DNA of 64,000 nucleotides from Actinomadura madurae (lineage in GTDB: Bacteria > Actinomycetota > Actinomycetes > Streptosporangiales > Streptosporangiaceae), in contig NZ_FOVH01000001.1 in NCBI RefSeq assembly GCF_900115095.1, positions 1,144,000-1,207,999 of the forward strand. The letters run 5' to 3'. Shown here one piece after another: positions 26,253-35,447 of the stretch. The position numbers and the translations under genes are program-made. Each line of letters opens with the position of its first letter. Position 1 is the stretch's first letter. A model generated the notes under the pieces. The model was not told the DNA's origin. It did not search any database and saw nothing but the letters and a program-made list of their open reading frames with translations.

Positions 26253-27187
26253 CCCGGGTGGACGTCCTCACCGCCGGGGAGACGATGATGGCGCTGCGCG
26301 CCACCGGCCCGGTGCGGCTCGGCTCCGGCTTCACCGCCGGCATCGCCGGTGCCGAGAGCAACGTCGCGATCGGCCTCGGCCGGCTCGGCCACACCACCGC
26401 CTGGGCGGGACGCGTCGGGTCCGACGAGGCCGGGCACCTCATCACCCGCACGCTGCGCGCCGAGGGGGTCGACGCGTCGGCCGTCCACCGCGACACCGCC
26501 GCGCCCACCGGCCTGATCATGTTCGAGCAGCGGCTGCCGGACGTCACCCGCGTCCACTACCTGCGCGCCGGGTCCGCCGGGTCCCGGCTGTGCCGGGAGG
26601 ACGTCGAGGCCCTGCCGTTCGAGCCGCGGATCGTGCACATCACCGGGATCACCCCCGCGCTCGGCCCGTCCTGCCGGGACGCCGTGACCGCACTGTGCCG
26701 GCTCGCCCGGGCCCGGAACGCGCAGATCAGCCTCGACGTCAACCACCGGCCGCGGCTGTGGAGCCGGGCCGCGGCGGCCGAGGCGCTCGCCCCGCTCGCC
26801 GCTGCGGCGGACCGCGTCATCGCGTCCCCCGACGAGCTGACCCTGCTCGGCGACGGCAAGCCGGACGCCATCGCCGCCCAGCTCCTGGACGGCGGCGCCG
26901 CCGAGGTCGTAGTCAAGAACGGCGACGAGGCCCGCTCGTACACCGCGGACGGCGCGCACGCCGTGCCCGCCCACCGCGTCGACCTCGTCGACTCGATCGG
27001 CGCCGGCGACGCGTTCGCCGCCGGGTACCTGTCCGGCCTGCTCGACGGCCTGGACGTCGAGGCCCGGCTGCGCCGCGCCCACAGCGCCGGCGCGTTCGCG
27101 GTGCAGACCCGCGGCGACTGGGAGGGCCTGCCCTACCGCGACGAGCTCGACCTCATCGGCCTCCCCGAAGGAGCCGCGCTGCGGTGA
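26249..27187 (+). CDS. PfkB-family 2-keto-3-deoxy-sugar-acid kinase
   Basis: A 312-residue ribokinase-fold kinase. 'TAGETMMALRATGP' and 'GAESNVAIGLGRLGH' form the N-terminal signature, and 'DLVDSIGAGDAFAAGYLSG' carries the catalytic base Asp254. It would phosphorylate the 2-keto-3-deoxy acid produced by the dehydratase before aldol cleavage. It is the last gene of the operon; a GC-rich hairpin follows 48 bp after the stop. Confidence 0.87.
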   Translation: MTRVDVLTAGETMMALRATGPVRLGSGFTAGIAGAESNVAIGLGRLGHTTAWAGRVGSDEAGHLITRTLRAEGVDASAVHRDTAAPTGLIMFEQRLPDVTRVHYLRAGSAGSRLCREDVEALPFEPRIVHITGITPALGPSCRDAVTALCRLARARNAQISLDVNHRPRLWSRAAAAEALAPLAAAADRVIASPDELTLLGDGKPDAIAAQLLDGGAAEVVVKNGDEARSYTADGAHAVPAHRVDLVDSIGAGDAFAAGYLSGLLDGLDVEARLRRAHSAGAFAVQTRGDWEGLPYRDELDLIGLPEGAALR

Positions 27188-27234
27188 CCCTGGTCTCCAT
27201 GACGTCGTAGGGCGGGCCTCGCGGGGTCAGCCGC

Positions 27235-27252
27235 GGGCGCGGGCACGCGCCC
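27235..27252 (+). terminator. Possible terminator hairpin after the galactonate-type operon
   Basis: GGGCGCG, a 4-base loop GGCA, then CGCGCCC form a perfect 7-bp stem. There is no T-run after it, which is common in high-GC actinomycetes. It lies between the kinase stop and the PP2C gene; the rest of the 27188-27368 gap shows no other structure that I recognise. Confidence 0.45.
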
Positions 27253-27368
27253 CTGTGAGCAGGGAGTACGTCCGGCCGGGGCGGGTATGCCTTCGCGCCA
27301 CCGAGGGGAGCCGCCATTCGAACGATCAGTGACCGCGGTTCGCCGGCATGTGGACGGGGGTGGAGACC

Positions 27369-29516
27369 ATGGGATCGCGACGCTCGCGTGCGAGCGCCGC
27401 TCCTGACACCGGCATCAAGCGGCTCGAGACGGCGCTGGTCGAGCTGATGCTGGAGGTCGACGCTTCGATCGGCGCGCTGTTCCTGCGGCCCGCGGGGGAG
27501 CGGGCGCTGAGCCTGGCGGTGCTCTGCGGGGCCTCCCAGCAGATCGCCGCCCCGTGGGAGCGGGTCGCCCTGGACAACGCGAACCCGGTTTCCGATGCCG
27601 CTCGCCAGGGGCGTTTCCTGTGGCTGAGGGGCCGCGAGGAGATCGCGCGCCGCTACCCCCGGCTGGGGCTCACGCTGCCCTATGACTACGCCCTCGCGGT
27701 GGTGCCGATCGCCGACGACGCCGATGCGGTGGGGAGCCTGGTGCTGGTCTGGCCGGTCTCGCGGCCGCCGGAGCCGAGTTCTCACGAGCGCGAGGCGATC
27801 ACGGATTTCCGCCGGCGCGCGAGCCTCCTCCTGGGGCGCGACTCCGGCGGGGGACTGATGCACTACCCGGACAGACCCCGCATCCTCCCGCCCCCTCGGC
27901 CCGCCCTCGCCCGCCCGCCGGCGGCCGACGAGGCGCAGGCGGCGGTCAGGTTCACCGAACGCCTCCCGACGGGCTGCTGCGCCCTCGATGTCGACGGCCG
28001 GATCGTCTTCGTCAATTCCGCCGCGATCGACATGTTCGGCGTCGACGTCGCGGATCTGATGGGCGCCCGCCCATGGGAGGCGATGCCGTGGCTCGGCAAT
28101 CCCACCCTTTTCGAGGACCACTACCGGGCCGCCGTGATGAGCCGCCAACCCTCGTCCTTCTCCGTGGTGCGCCCGCCGGACATCCGGCTGACCTTCCATC
28201 TTCACCCCGACACGTCCGGAATCAGCGTCCAGATCGTCCCCGCCGGTACAGGGACCTCCGGTGGCCGGGAACCCATGCGGCGCAGGCCGCCGGTCAGCCC
28301 GGAGCTGACCGGGGTGTCGGTGATCTACCAGCTGATGCATCTGGCGGCCGCCCTCACCGAGGCGGCGGGGCTGAGCGATGTCGTCGACCTCGCCGCCGAC
28401 CAGATCGTGCCCGCCTTCGGCCCCAGCGGCATGGTGCTGATGACGGCGGAGGGGGGCAGGCTCCGCGTCATCGGCCACCGCGGACGCATCGCCGAACTCG
28501 TGGAACAACTGGACGGGACGCCGCTGACCTCCGACGTCCCGGCCGCGCAGACGCTGGCGTCCGGTAAACCCGGCTTCTTCTCCAGCTTCGCCGAGCTGAG
28601 GCGCGCCTACCCCGAGGCCATCCACGTGGAAGGCACGGACGCGCGCGCCTTCCTGCCCCTGATCGCCTCTGACCGCATCATCGGCTCCCTCATCCTCACC
28701 TACGAGCGACCGCGCGACCATTCGCGGGCGGAGCGCGCCATCCTGATGTCGATGGCCGGGCTCATCGCCCAGGCGCTGGACCGCGCCCGCCTCTACGACA
28801 CCAAGCATCAGCTGGCCCACGCCCTGCAGGCGGTGCTGCTGCCGCGCAGCCTGCCCCGCATCGACGGCCTGGACCTGGCCGCCCGCTACCGGCCCGCCGG
28901 CCACGGCCTGGACATCGGCGGAGACTTCTACGACCTCATCCGCATCGACCGGACGACCGCCGTCGCCACGATCGGCGACGTCCAGGGGCACCACACCACC
29001 GCGGCCGCCCTCATGGGCCAGGTCCGCACCGGTGTCCATGCCCACGCCACCATCGGCGCACCGCCGGGCGACATCCTCGCCCGCACCAACCGGCTCCTGT
29101 TCGACCTGGATTCCGGGCTGTTCACCAGTTGCCTGATCGCCCGGCTCGATCTGGAAAGCCGGAGTGCCCAGTTCGCGACCGCGGGTCATCCGCCACCCCT
29201 GATCCGCCGTCCGGACGGGAAGGCCGAAGCGCTTTCCCTGTCACCCGGGCTCCTGCTCGGCATCGACCCCGATGCCGGCTACTCCACCGAGGAGATCCCT
29301 CTGGCGCCCGGTACCGTTCTCGCCCTCTACACCGACGGCCTGGTCGAGGTCCCCGGTACCGACATCGACGACACGACGACCGAACTGGCCGGCCGGCTCG
29401 CCTCGGCGACCGACCAGACCATGGACGAGGTCGCCGACACCCTCCTGAAGAACGCCCCCACGTCCGCCCGGCGGTACGACGACATCGCGCTCCTGCTCAT
29501 CCAGCTCGTCCAGTGA
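27369..29516 (+). CDS. SpoIIE/RsbU-type PP2C phosphatase with GAF-PAS-GAF sensor array
   Basis: A 715-residue cytoplasmic protein. Order: N-terminal GAF-like domain (about 10-150, 'TALVELMLEVDASIGALFLR'), PAS domain (about 190-285, 'LPTGCCALDVDGRIVFVNSA'), second GAF (about 325-470) and a C-terminal PP2C domain (about 490-715) with metal-binding 'DIGGDFYDL', 'TIGDVQGHHT', 'LYTDGLVE' and 'RRYDDIALLLI'. Such proteins dephosphorylate anti-sigma-factor antagonists in actinomycetes. The ATG at 27369 has GGGGGTGG upstream, whereas the ATG at 27348 has no ribosome site. No antagonist gene is adjacent. Its 3' end overlaps the convergent LacI gene by 20 bp. Confidence 0.88.
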   Translation: MGSRRSRASAAPDTGIKRLETALVELMLEVDASIGALFLRPAGERALSLAVLCGASQQIAAPWERVALDNANPVSDAARQGRFLWLRGREEIARRYPRLGLTLPYDYALAVVPIADDADAVGSLVLVWPVSRPPEPSSHEREAITDFRRRASLLLGRDSGGGLMHYPDRPRILPPPRPALARPPAADEAQAAVRFTERLPTGCCALDVDGRIVFVNSAAIDMFGVDVADLMGARPWEAMPWLGNPTLFEDHYRAAVMSRQPSSFSVVRPPDIRLTFHLHPDTSGISVQIVPAGTGTSGGREPMRRRPPVSPELTGVSVIYQLMHLAAALTEAAGLSDVVDLAADQIVPAFGPSGMVLMTAEGGRLRVIGHRGRIAELVEQLDGTPLTSDVPAAQTLASGKPGFFSSFAELRRAYPEAIHVEGTDARAFLPLIASDRIIGSLILTYERPRDHSRAERAILMSMAGLIAQALDRARLYDTKHQLAHALQAVLLPRSLPRIDGLDLAARYRPAGHGLDIGGDFYDLIRIDRTTAVATIGDVQGHHTTAAALMGQVRTGVHAHATIGAPPGDILARTNRLLFDLDSGLFTSCLIARLDLESRSAQFATAGHPPPLIRRPDGKAEALSLSPGLLLGIDPDAGYSTEEIPLAPGTVLALYTDGLVEVPGTDIDDTTTELAGRLASATDQTMDEVADTLLKNAPTSARRYDDIALLLIQLVQ

Positions 29517-30552
29517 GGGCCGAAAGCTCGGTGGCGCTTGACTGGCGGACCACCAGCTCGGGATCGAGCATGACGGATTCGCCGGTGTCCCCCTCCAGCT
29601 TGGCGACGAGCAGGCGGGCCGCCGTCTCGCCCATCTCCCGCAACGGCGTGCGGACGCTGGAGAGCGAAATGGGCAGGTCCCGGGCGATGGCGATGTCGTT
29701 GTAGCCGACCAGCGCCAGGTCGCGCCCCACGGTCAGCCCGTGGTCCCTCAGCGTCCCCATGGCTCCTATGGCGGCCGAGTCGTTCACCGCGAAGATCGCC
29801 GACGGCCGGCGGGGGAGTTCGAGCAGTTGCCCGGCCGCTTGCCTGCCTCCCTCCGGATCGAAGTCCGTGTGCACGATCTGAGCCTCCCCGACGGTGATGC
29901 CCGCTCGCTCGAACGCCTCGACACAGCCCTGGACGCGGTCGAGGGCGACGGGGTAGCGCGGTCCGGCGATGATGCCGATGTCCCGGTGCCCGCGCTCCAG
30001 GAGATGCTCGCCCACCAGCCGTCCCCCGAGCCGGTCGTTGCCGGTCACCGACACGTGCCCGGCCTGGCGGTGGTTGACGAGGACCTGCTGGATCTCGGAG
30101 CGGCTCAGCTCCTGGTAGGTCCTGTCGTCCAGGGTGGCGTCGCCGATGACCAGGCCGTCCACCTTGCGGCTGAGCAGCATCTCCACGCGCTCCAGCCGCC
30201 GGCGCGGCACGCCGTGGGTGTTGGTGACGATCGTCTGGTAGCCGAGCTCGAAGGCCTCGGCGTCGATCCCGCTGAGGATCGCCGCGAGCACCACGTCGTG
30301 GAGCCGCGGCATCAGGACGCCGATGACCCGGCTGCGCTTGGTCCGGAGGCTGGCCGCGGTGAGATCCGGCCGGTAGCCGAGGCGTTTGGCGATCTCCCGT
30401 ACGCGCGCCTCCGTCTCCGCGAAGTCGGCCCTCCGCGGGCCGGGCGGCCGGCGCAGGATCCTGGAGACCGTGGAGGGATGGACGCCGGCCTCCTGCGCGA
30501 TCAGCTTGTGCGTCGGCGTCCGCTGCCCCTGTCCCGTCGGCTCGTTGGTCAC
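29497..30552 (-). CDS. LacI-family repressor of the sulfur-compound operon
   Basis: A 351-residue LacI protein: HTH and hinge at residues 15-70 ('LIAQEAGVHPSTVSRILRRP', 'IAKRLGYRPDLTAASLRT') and a type-I binding-fold effector domain ('VIGVLMPRLHDVVLAAI', 'AIFAVNDSAAIGAMG', 'YNDIAIARDLPISLSSV'). The GTG at 30552 is chosen because of AAGGAGG 7 bp upstream. It is divergent from the ABC/amidase/C-S lyase operon and two LacI-type operators lie between them, so it very likely represses that operon, with the imported compound or a product as inducer. Confidence 0.9.
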   Translation of the reverse strand: MTNEPTGQGQRTPTHKLIAQEAGVHPSTVSRILRRPPGPRRADFAETEARVREIAKRLGYRPDLTAASLRTKRSRVIGVLMPRLHDVVLAAILSGIDAEAFELGYQTIVTNTHGVPRRRLERVEMLLSRKVDGLVIGDATLDDRTYQELSRSEIQQVLVNHRQAGHVSVTGNDRLGGRLVGEHLLERGHRDIGIIAGPRYPVALDRVQGCVEAFERAGITVGEAQIVHTDFDPEGGRQAAGQLLELPRRPSAIFAVNDSAAIGAMGTLRDHGLTVGRDLALVGYNDIAIARDLPISLSSVRTPLREMGETAARLLVAKLEGDTGESVMLDPELVVRQSSATELSALTGRAG

Positions 30553-30604
30553 CTGTCGCCTCCTTGCGATGCGGGTCAACCGGTGGGAACGCCCGGTGCA
30601 CCTC

Positions 30605-30655
30605 TTGACAAAGCAGCTTCCTGCAGTCGATTGTACCTATGTGCAGTCGATTGCA
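30605..30655 (+). promoter_or_regulatory. Promoter with two tandem LacI-type operators
   Basis: A -35 TTGACA (30605-30610) with an 18-bp spacer to GATTGT (30629-30634) is followed by TGCAGTCGATTGTA (30622-30635) and TGCAGTCGATTGCA (30642-30655). Each is a near-palindrome around the central CG (half-sites TGCARTC), the usual LacI-family operator form, and the two are spaced exactly 20 bp apart, about two helical turns. The first covers the -10 region. This fits repression by the divergent LacI protein. The remaining 30656-30780 is a leader without other recognisable structure. Confidence 0.7.
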
Positions 30656-30780
30656 GATACGTCCTTCCGGAGATGCCGGGGGAACGCTGCGGCGGCTGAA
30701 GGGTGGGCAGGTCCCGTTAACTCGTCCGCGGTCATGCGGCGGGTGCCGTGAGGGCGATGCCCGAACGACTGGAGGCATAG

Positions 30781-31938
30781 ATGAGGTGTACGGGAACGCT
30801 CGCGATGTCCGCCGCCCTGATAATCGCGGCCGCCGGGTGCGGCAGCGCCGCCGGGAGCGACGGGTCGGGACCGATCAAGATCGGGCTCTCGACCCCGCTG
30901 TCGGGGTCCGCCGCGTCGCTCGGCGAGAACGAGCGCAGGGGAGTCGAGCTCGCCATCGACCAGGTCAACGACGAGGGCGGCGTCCTCGGAGGGCGGAAGC
31001 TCTCGCTCGCCGCCGAGGACAACGCGTGCAACCCGACCGACGGCGCGAGCTCGCTCACCAAGCTCATCACGAAGCAGCGGGTGTCCACGGTGATCGGTGC
31101 GCTCTGCAGCGGGGTCACGCTCTCCGCCATGCCGCTGGCGAAACGCCACCGGGTGCCCTTCATCGTCTCGACGTCCACGTCACCCGACATCACCACCGCC
31201 TCGGGCAAGGGCGGCAACGAGTTCACGTTCCGGATCAACCCGTCCGACGCGACGCTGGCCGGCGCGCTGGCCACCCACCTGGCATCGGCCGGCAAGATCC
31301 GGAAGCTGGCGATCCTGGCCGAGGACAGCACCTACGGCCGTACCGGCGCGAAGGCGTTCGACGCGGCGCTCAGGCAGAAGGGCCTCGGGGTGACCGGTAT
31401 CGACTACGTCGCCCAGGGAACCGCCGACTTCTCGACGCAGATCAGCAAGTACCGCAACAACGGGACCGAGGGCGTCGCGCTGTACGTCTCGGGCGCCGAC
31501 CATCTCGGATTCCTGCGGCAGGCGGCCGGAGCGGGCCTGCGCCTGCCCATGACCGGACGGGTCGAGTTCGAGGGACAGAACCTGGAGATCCTCAAGAAGG
31601 AGCAGTTCGCCGGATCGACCAGCGTCTATCCCTACAGCTCCCTCATCGACACGCCGGAGAACGCGAAGTTCACCAGGCTCTATCAGAGCCGCCACAAGAC
31701 CGCGCCGACCTACGAGTCCTTCGAGGGCTACAACGCCGTGATGGTCATCGCGGACGCCGTCCGGCGGGCGAAGAGCTCGGATCCCGTCGACATCCAGAAG
31801 GCCCTCGTCACGACCGACATGACTTCGCTGACCGGCGGCACGGTCAAGTTCGATGACCACAACCAGGCGCACGACAAGGCGTTCATCCTGCAGCTGAAGA
31901 AAGGCGAGGTCTTCATCGAGTCCGACGTCACCACCTGA
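30781..31938 (+). CDS. HAAT-family ABC transporter substrate-binding lipoprotein (LivJ-like)
   Basis: A 385-residue Leu/Ile/Val-type binding protein. The signal peptide ends in a lipobox 'AAAGC' (Cys20). Family blocks 'IKIGLSTPLSGSAASLG', 'GVELAIDQVNDEGGVLGGRK' and 'STSTSPDITTASGKGGNEFT' are clear. These proteins bind amino acids, amides, urea or aromatic acids; the pocket cannot be read here. It is the first gene of the LacI-controlled operon and likely captures the organosulfur substrate outside the membrane. Confidence 0.9.
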   Translation: MRCTGTLAMSAALIIAAAGCGSAAGSDGSGPIKIGLSTPLSGSAASLGENERRGVELAIDQVNDEGGVLGGRKLSLAAEDNACNPTDGASSLTKLITKQRVSTVIGALCSGVTLSAMPLAKRHRVPFIVSTSTSPDITTASGKGGNEFTFRINPSDATLAGALATHLASAGKIRKLAILAEDSTYGRTGAKAFDAALRQKGLGVTGIDYVAQGTADFSTQISKYRNNGTEGVALYVSGADHLGFLRQAAGAGLRLPMTGRVEFEGQNLEILKKEQFAGSTSVYPYSSLIDTPENAKFTRLYQSRHKTAPTYESFEGYNAVMVIADAVRRAKSSDPVDIQKALVTTDMTSLTGGTVKFDDHNQAHDKAFILQLKKGEVFIESDVTT

Positions 31939-31977
31939 TCCGGCCGCTTCGCCGGTCGGAGTTGGAGGTAACCACCC

Positions 31978-32853
31978 GTGGATACGACCTACATATTCGA
32001 ACTGCTGGTCAACGGGGTGATTCTGGGGTCCAGCTATGCACTGCTCGCCGCGGGTCTGGCCGTCATCTTCGGCGTTCTCAATGTCGTGAACTTCGCCCAT
32101 GGCGCCCTGTACATGCTCGGCGCGTTCGCCGCCTACTTCCTGATCCCGCACGGGGGGTACTGGGCCGGTCTCCTGCTGAGCGCCGGGATCATGGCGGCGC
32201 TGGGCACCGTCCTGCACGAGGGCCTGCTGCGGCGCCTTCCCCCCGACGGCGCGTTCTCCCGGACCCTGCTGCTCACCCTGGGCCTCGCCATGATCATCCA
32301 GAACGGATCGATCATGCTGTGGGGGGCCGGGCCGCGGCAGCTCGCCGAGGACGCGAGGCCGCAGGGGCACGTCATGCTGGGGGAGGTGATGGTCCCGGCG
32401 GGCCGGGCGCTCATCGTCGTGGTCGCCGTCGTCGCCCTCGGCGCGCTCTACCTGTTCCTCAACCGGACGCAGGTGGGCCGGGCCATGCGCGGCGTCTCCC
32501 AGAACCCGACGGCGGCACTGGTCGTCGGCATCTCGCCGACCAGGATCGGCCGGCTCGCGATGGCGCTGGGAGTGGGCCTCGCCGGCCTCGCCGGCGCGAC
32601 CCTCGCCCCGGTGTTCACCGTCAGCCCGCAGATGGGCATCACGATCGTCTTCAAGGTGTTCGCCATCGTCGTCATCGGCGGCCTGGGCAGCGTGCCCGGC
32701 GCCGTGATCGTCGCCTTCGGCGTCGGCGTCCTGGAGAGCTTCGCCGGCGGCTACGGGTCGGCGATGACGCAGAGCGTCAGCGTCTTCCTGTTCATGATCG
32801 TGATCATGCTGGTGCGGCCGCAGGGGCTGTTCTCCAAGGAGGTGCGGGTGTGA
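31978..32853 (+). CDS. Branched-chain-amino-acid-type ABC permease (LivH-like)
   Basis: A 291-residue membrane protein with about eight helices, starting at GTG 31978 after GGAGG. Characteristic segments: 'GSSYALLAAGLAVIFGVLNV', 'NFAHGALYMLGAFAAYF', 'GRAMRGVSQNPTAALVVGI' (coupling loop) and 'AIVVIGGLGSVPGAVIVA'. It pairs with the LivM-like permease that overlaps its 3' end by 4 bp (GTGA). Confidence 0.92.
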   Translation: MDTTYIFELLVNGVILGSSYALLAAGLAVIFGVLNVVNFAHGALYMLGAFAAYFLIPHGGYWAGLLLSAGIMAALGTVLHEGLLRRLPPDGAFSRTLLLTLGLAMIIQNGSIMLWGAGPRQLAEDARPQGHVMLGEVMVPAGRALIVVVAVVALGALYLFLNRTQVGRAMRGVSQNPTAALVVGISPTRIGRLAMALGVGLAGLAGATLAPVFTVSPQMGITIVFKVFAIVVIGGLGSVPGAVIVAFGVGVLESFAGGYGSAMTQSVSVFLFMIVIMLVRPQGLFSKEVRV

Positions 32854-33914
32854 CCGCGGCCATGAGCGCGCACGACCGCGCCACCGAGACCGGCGGGGTG
32901 ACCGAGGGGCGGGCACCGTCCCCGGCGGGCCGGCTGATGGGAACGATCCAACGTCACCCGCTGCTCCTGCTGGCCGCGATGATCGCGGTGCTGCCCGCCG
33001 TGATCGCCAACGACTACTACATCGACGTCGCCAGCCTCGCGCTGACCTTCATGGTGCTGGGCACGGCCTTCAACCTCCTCTACGGCTACGTGGGGATGCT
33101 CTCCTTCGCGCAGGTCGCCTTCGTCGGCATCGGCGGCTACACGAGCAGCTGGCTCGTGAGCCATACCGGTGTCTGGCAGCCCTTCGCCTTCCTCTCCGCG
33201 GGCGTGGTCGCGGCGGCGGTCGCCGCCGTGATCGGCGTCGTGACGGTGCGCCTGTCCCAGGAAGCGTTCGCCATCATCACGCTCAGCTTCTCGTTGCTCT
33301 GCGCGCTGGTCGCGGCGGAATGGACCGGGGTGACCGGCGGCAGGCAGGGCATCTTCGGGCTGCCCGCCCCGGAACTGTCGCTCGGCTCGGTCCACCTGGT
33401 GGCCGAGACCCCGCGCCACTACTACGTCCTCCTCGCCGGATTCACGGTGTGCGCGCTGTGGGTCATGCTCCGGCTGGTCAGGTCGTCCGCGGGCACCGTG
33501 ATGATCGCCATCCGCGACAACGAGCCGCTGACGAAGGCGCAGGGCTACGCGACGAACACCTACAAGCTCGCCGTCTTCACCCTCTGCGCGTTCGTGACCG
33601 GGCTCACCGGGGCGCTGCACGTCTTCCGGCTCACGGCGATCGACCCGTCGATCTTCGACTTCTACCTGATGCAGGTCATGCTCATCATCGTCATCCTCGG
33701 CGGTGCGGGCACCTTCTGGCCCGTCGTCTACAGCGCCGTGGTGTTCTCGGCCCTTCCCGAGTTCCTCCGCATGGCCGACGAGGCCCGCCTGGTGATCTAC
33801 GGCGTGATCCTGGTCGCGGGACTCCTGTTCGCCCCGCAGGGCGCCGGAGGGCTTCTCCGAACGCGGGCGGTGAACAGGCGCCTGCGCGCCATGAGAGTCG
33901 AGGGGCACCGATGA
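32850..33914 (+). CDS. Branched-chain-amino-acid-type ABC permease (LivM-like)
   Basis: A 354-residue permease with a ~35-residue hydrophilic N-terminus, then about ten helices; 'NLLYGYVGMLSFAQVAFVGI', 'MIAIRDNEPLTKAQGYATNT' (coupling loop) and 'ILGGAGTFWPVVYSAVVF' are typical. Start GTG 32850 overlaps the LivH stop. Together with LivH it forms the translocation channel of the importer; 4-bp overlap with the ATPase gene that follows. Confidence 0.92.
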   Translation: MTAAMSAHDRATETGGVTEGRAPSPAGRLMGTIQRHPLLLLAAMIAVLPAVIANDYYIDVASLALTFMVLGTAFNLLYGYVGMLSFAQVAFVGIGGYTSSWLVSHTGVWQPFAFLSAGVVAAAVAAVIGVVTVRLSQEAFAIITLSFSLLCALVAAEWTGVTGGRQGIFGLPAPELSLGSVHLVAETPRHYYVLLAGFTVCALWVMLRLVRSSAGTVMIAIRDNEPLTKAQGYATNTYKLAVFTLCAFVTGLTGALHVFRLTAIDPSIFDFYLMQVMLIIVILGGAGTFWPVVYSAVVFSALPEFLRMADEARLVIYGVILVAGLLFAPQGAGGLLRTRAVNRRLRAMRVEGHR

Positions 33915-34690
33915 ACGCTTCTCAGGGAAAGGCGCCCGCCGCGCTTCAGGTGGCCGGCCTCGGAAAATCCTTCATGGGCGTCGCCGCGCTGCAGGACGTC
34001 GACTTCACCCTCACCGTGGGCACGATTCTCGGGCTCATCGGCCCGAACGGATCGGGCAAGTCGACGGCTCTGGACTGCATGACCGGGTTCGTCCGCCCGG
34101 ACTCGGGCCGGATCACGCTGGACGGGCGGTCCATCTTCGGCAAGGCGCCCCACACCATCGCCAGGTCGGGCCTGGCACGGACCTTCCAGACCGTGCGGCT
34201 GTACGACGAGCTCACCCTGGACGAGCACATCGAGCTCGCGCTTCGCGGGCTGACGGGGGCGAAGCGGTCCCGCCGCGGCCGGCGGGGGCGCGCCGACCTG
34301 GACCGCGCGATGGCCTGGCTGACCCTGTTCGGTCTCGAACGGCTCCGGGCCGCACCGGCGGGGATCCTCTCCTACGGCCAGAAGAAGCTGCTCACGCTGG
34401 CTTCGGTCCTGGGGGCGCAGCCGCGGATCGCGATGCTGGACGAACCCCTGGCGGGCGTGAACCCGCGCGTGATCGACCTGATCCGTGATGCCGTCCTCCA
34501 GGCCAACGAGGACGGGCAGACCTTCCTGATCATCGAGCACAACGTCGAGTTCATCACGACCTGCTGCTCCTCGGTCGTCGTCCTGGACGCCGGCCGGAAG
34601 CTCGCGGAGGGTCCGCCGTCGGTGATCCGGGACGACCCCGCCGTGTACGAGGCGTTCCTCGGCAGGAAGGCGGACCACGATGAGGACTGA
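33911..34690 (+). CDS. ABC transporter ATPase (LivG-like)
   Basis: A 259-residue ATPase: Walker A 'GLIGPNGSGKSTALD' (about residues 41-55), Q-loop 'LARTFQTVRLYDEL', a signature variant 'LSYGQKKLLTLASVL' (YGQ in place of GGQ, as often in LivG proteins) and Walker B 'IAMLDEPLAGVNP'. 'VIDLIRDAVLQANEDGQTFL' replaces the usual region before the H-loop 'IIEHNVEF'. It overlaps the next gene by 11 bp. Confidence 0.92.
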   Translation: MNASQGKAPAALQVAGLGKSFMGVAALQDVDFTLTVGTILGLIGPNGSGKSTALDCMTGFVRPDSGRITLDGRSIFGKAPHTIARSGLARTFQTVRLYDELTLDEHIELALRGLTGAKRSRRGRRGRADLDRAMAWLTLFGLERLRAAPAGILSYGQKKLLTLASVLGAQPRIAMLDEPLAGVNPRVIDLIRDAVLQANEDGQTFLIIEHNVEFITTCCSSVVVLDAGRKLAEGPPSVIRDDPAVYEAFLGRKADHDED

Positions 34691-35447
34691 GCCGAGGCTG
34701 CGCGTCTCCGCCTTCTCCGCGGGCTACCTGGCGGACGTCCCGATCGTCAACGATCTCACCCATGGCTTCGCGGACAGCAGCATCACGACCATCGTCGGCC
34801 CGAACGGTGCCGGCAAGTCGTCCCTTCTGAACGGCATCTACGGTCTGACCCGCTGGTGCACGGGCTCCGTCCGGATCAGCGACGTCGAGGTCCGCCGGAT
34901 GCCGGCCTGGAAACGCCTGAAGGCGGGCATCAGCCTGGTTCCGCAGGGCCGCTGCAACTTCCCGCAGATGACCGTCCTGGAGAACCTCCGGCTCGGGGCC
35001 TACACACTGCCCCGCGACGAGCGCCCGGCCGCGATCACGGCGGCGCTGGAGGAGTTCCCCGCGCTGGCCGCCTCCCGGGCGCGCGCGGCCGGGAACCTCA
35101 GCGGTGGCCAGCAGCAGCTCCTGGAGATCGCCATGGCGATGGTGGTGCGCCCGAAGGCGCTCCTCATCGACGAGCCGTCGCTCGGGCTCTCCCCGAAGGC
35201 CCGCCGCCAGGTCTTCGACAAGCTCCAGGAGATCGCCGCGGGCGGCGTGTCCGTCGTCATGGTCGAGCAGAACGTGATCGAGGGCCTGGCCGCGTCGGAC
35301 GTCGCCGTCGTCATGACGGACGGCCGGATCCACCGGGACGGACCCGCCGACGAGATCCTCAACGACCCCGAGATGAAGAACGTCTTCCTCGGCGGACGGC
35401 CCGGCGCCGCCGACTCCCGCTCGAGATCCGGAGGAGACCCCCGATGA
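34680..35447 (+). CDS. ABC transporter ATPase (LivF-like)
   Basis: A 255-residue ATPase: Walker A 'IVGPNGAGKSSLLNG', Q-loop 'GISLVPQGRCNFPQMTVLEN', signature 'NLSGGQQQLLEIAMAMV', Walker B 'ALLIDEPSLGLSPKA' and H-loop 'VVMVEQNVIEGL'. Completes the five-component HAAT importer. Overlaps the deacylase gene by 4 bp, which ties transport and metabolism in one transcript. Confidence 0.92.
   Translation: MRTEPRLRVSAFSAGYLADVPIVNDLTHGFADSSITTIVGPNGAGKSSLLNGIYGLTRWCTGSVRISDVEVRRMPAWKRLKAGISLVPQGRCNFPQMTVLENLRLGAYTLPRDERPAAITAALEEFPALAASRARAAGNLSGGQQQLLEIAMAMVVRPKALLIDEPSLGLSPKARRQVFDKLQEIAAGGVSVVMVEQNVIEGLAASDVAVVMTDGRIHRDGPADEILNDPEMKNVFLGGRPGAADSRSRSGGDPR

Noticed and set aside
27153..29189. Minus-strand frame of about 678 codons opposite the PP2C gene
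   Set aside because: Shadow frame: no recognisable domain, while the plus strand encodes GAF, PAS and PP2C motifs.
31180..32916. Minus-strand frame of about 578 codons opposite the LivJ/LivH genes
   Set aside because: His/Asp/Arg/Glu-rich low-complexity shadow; the sense genes are unambiguous ABC components.
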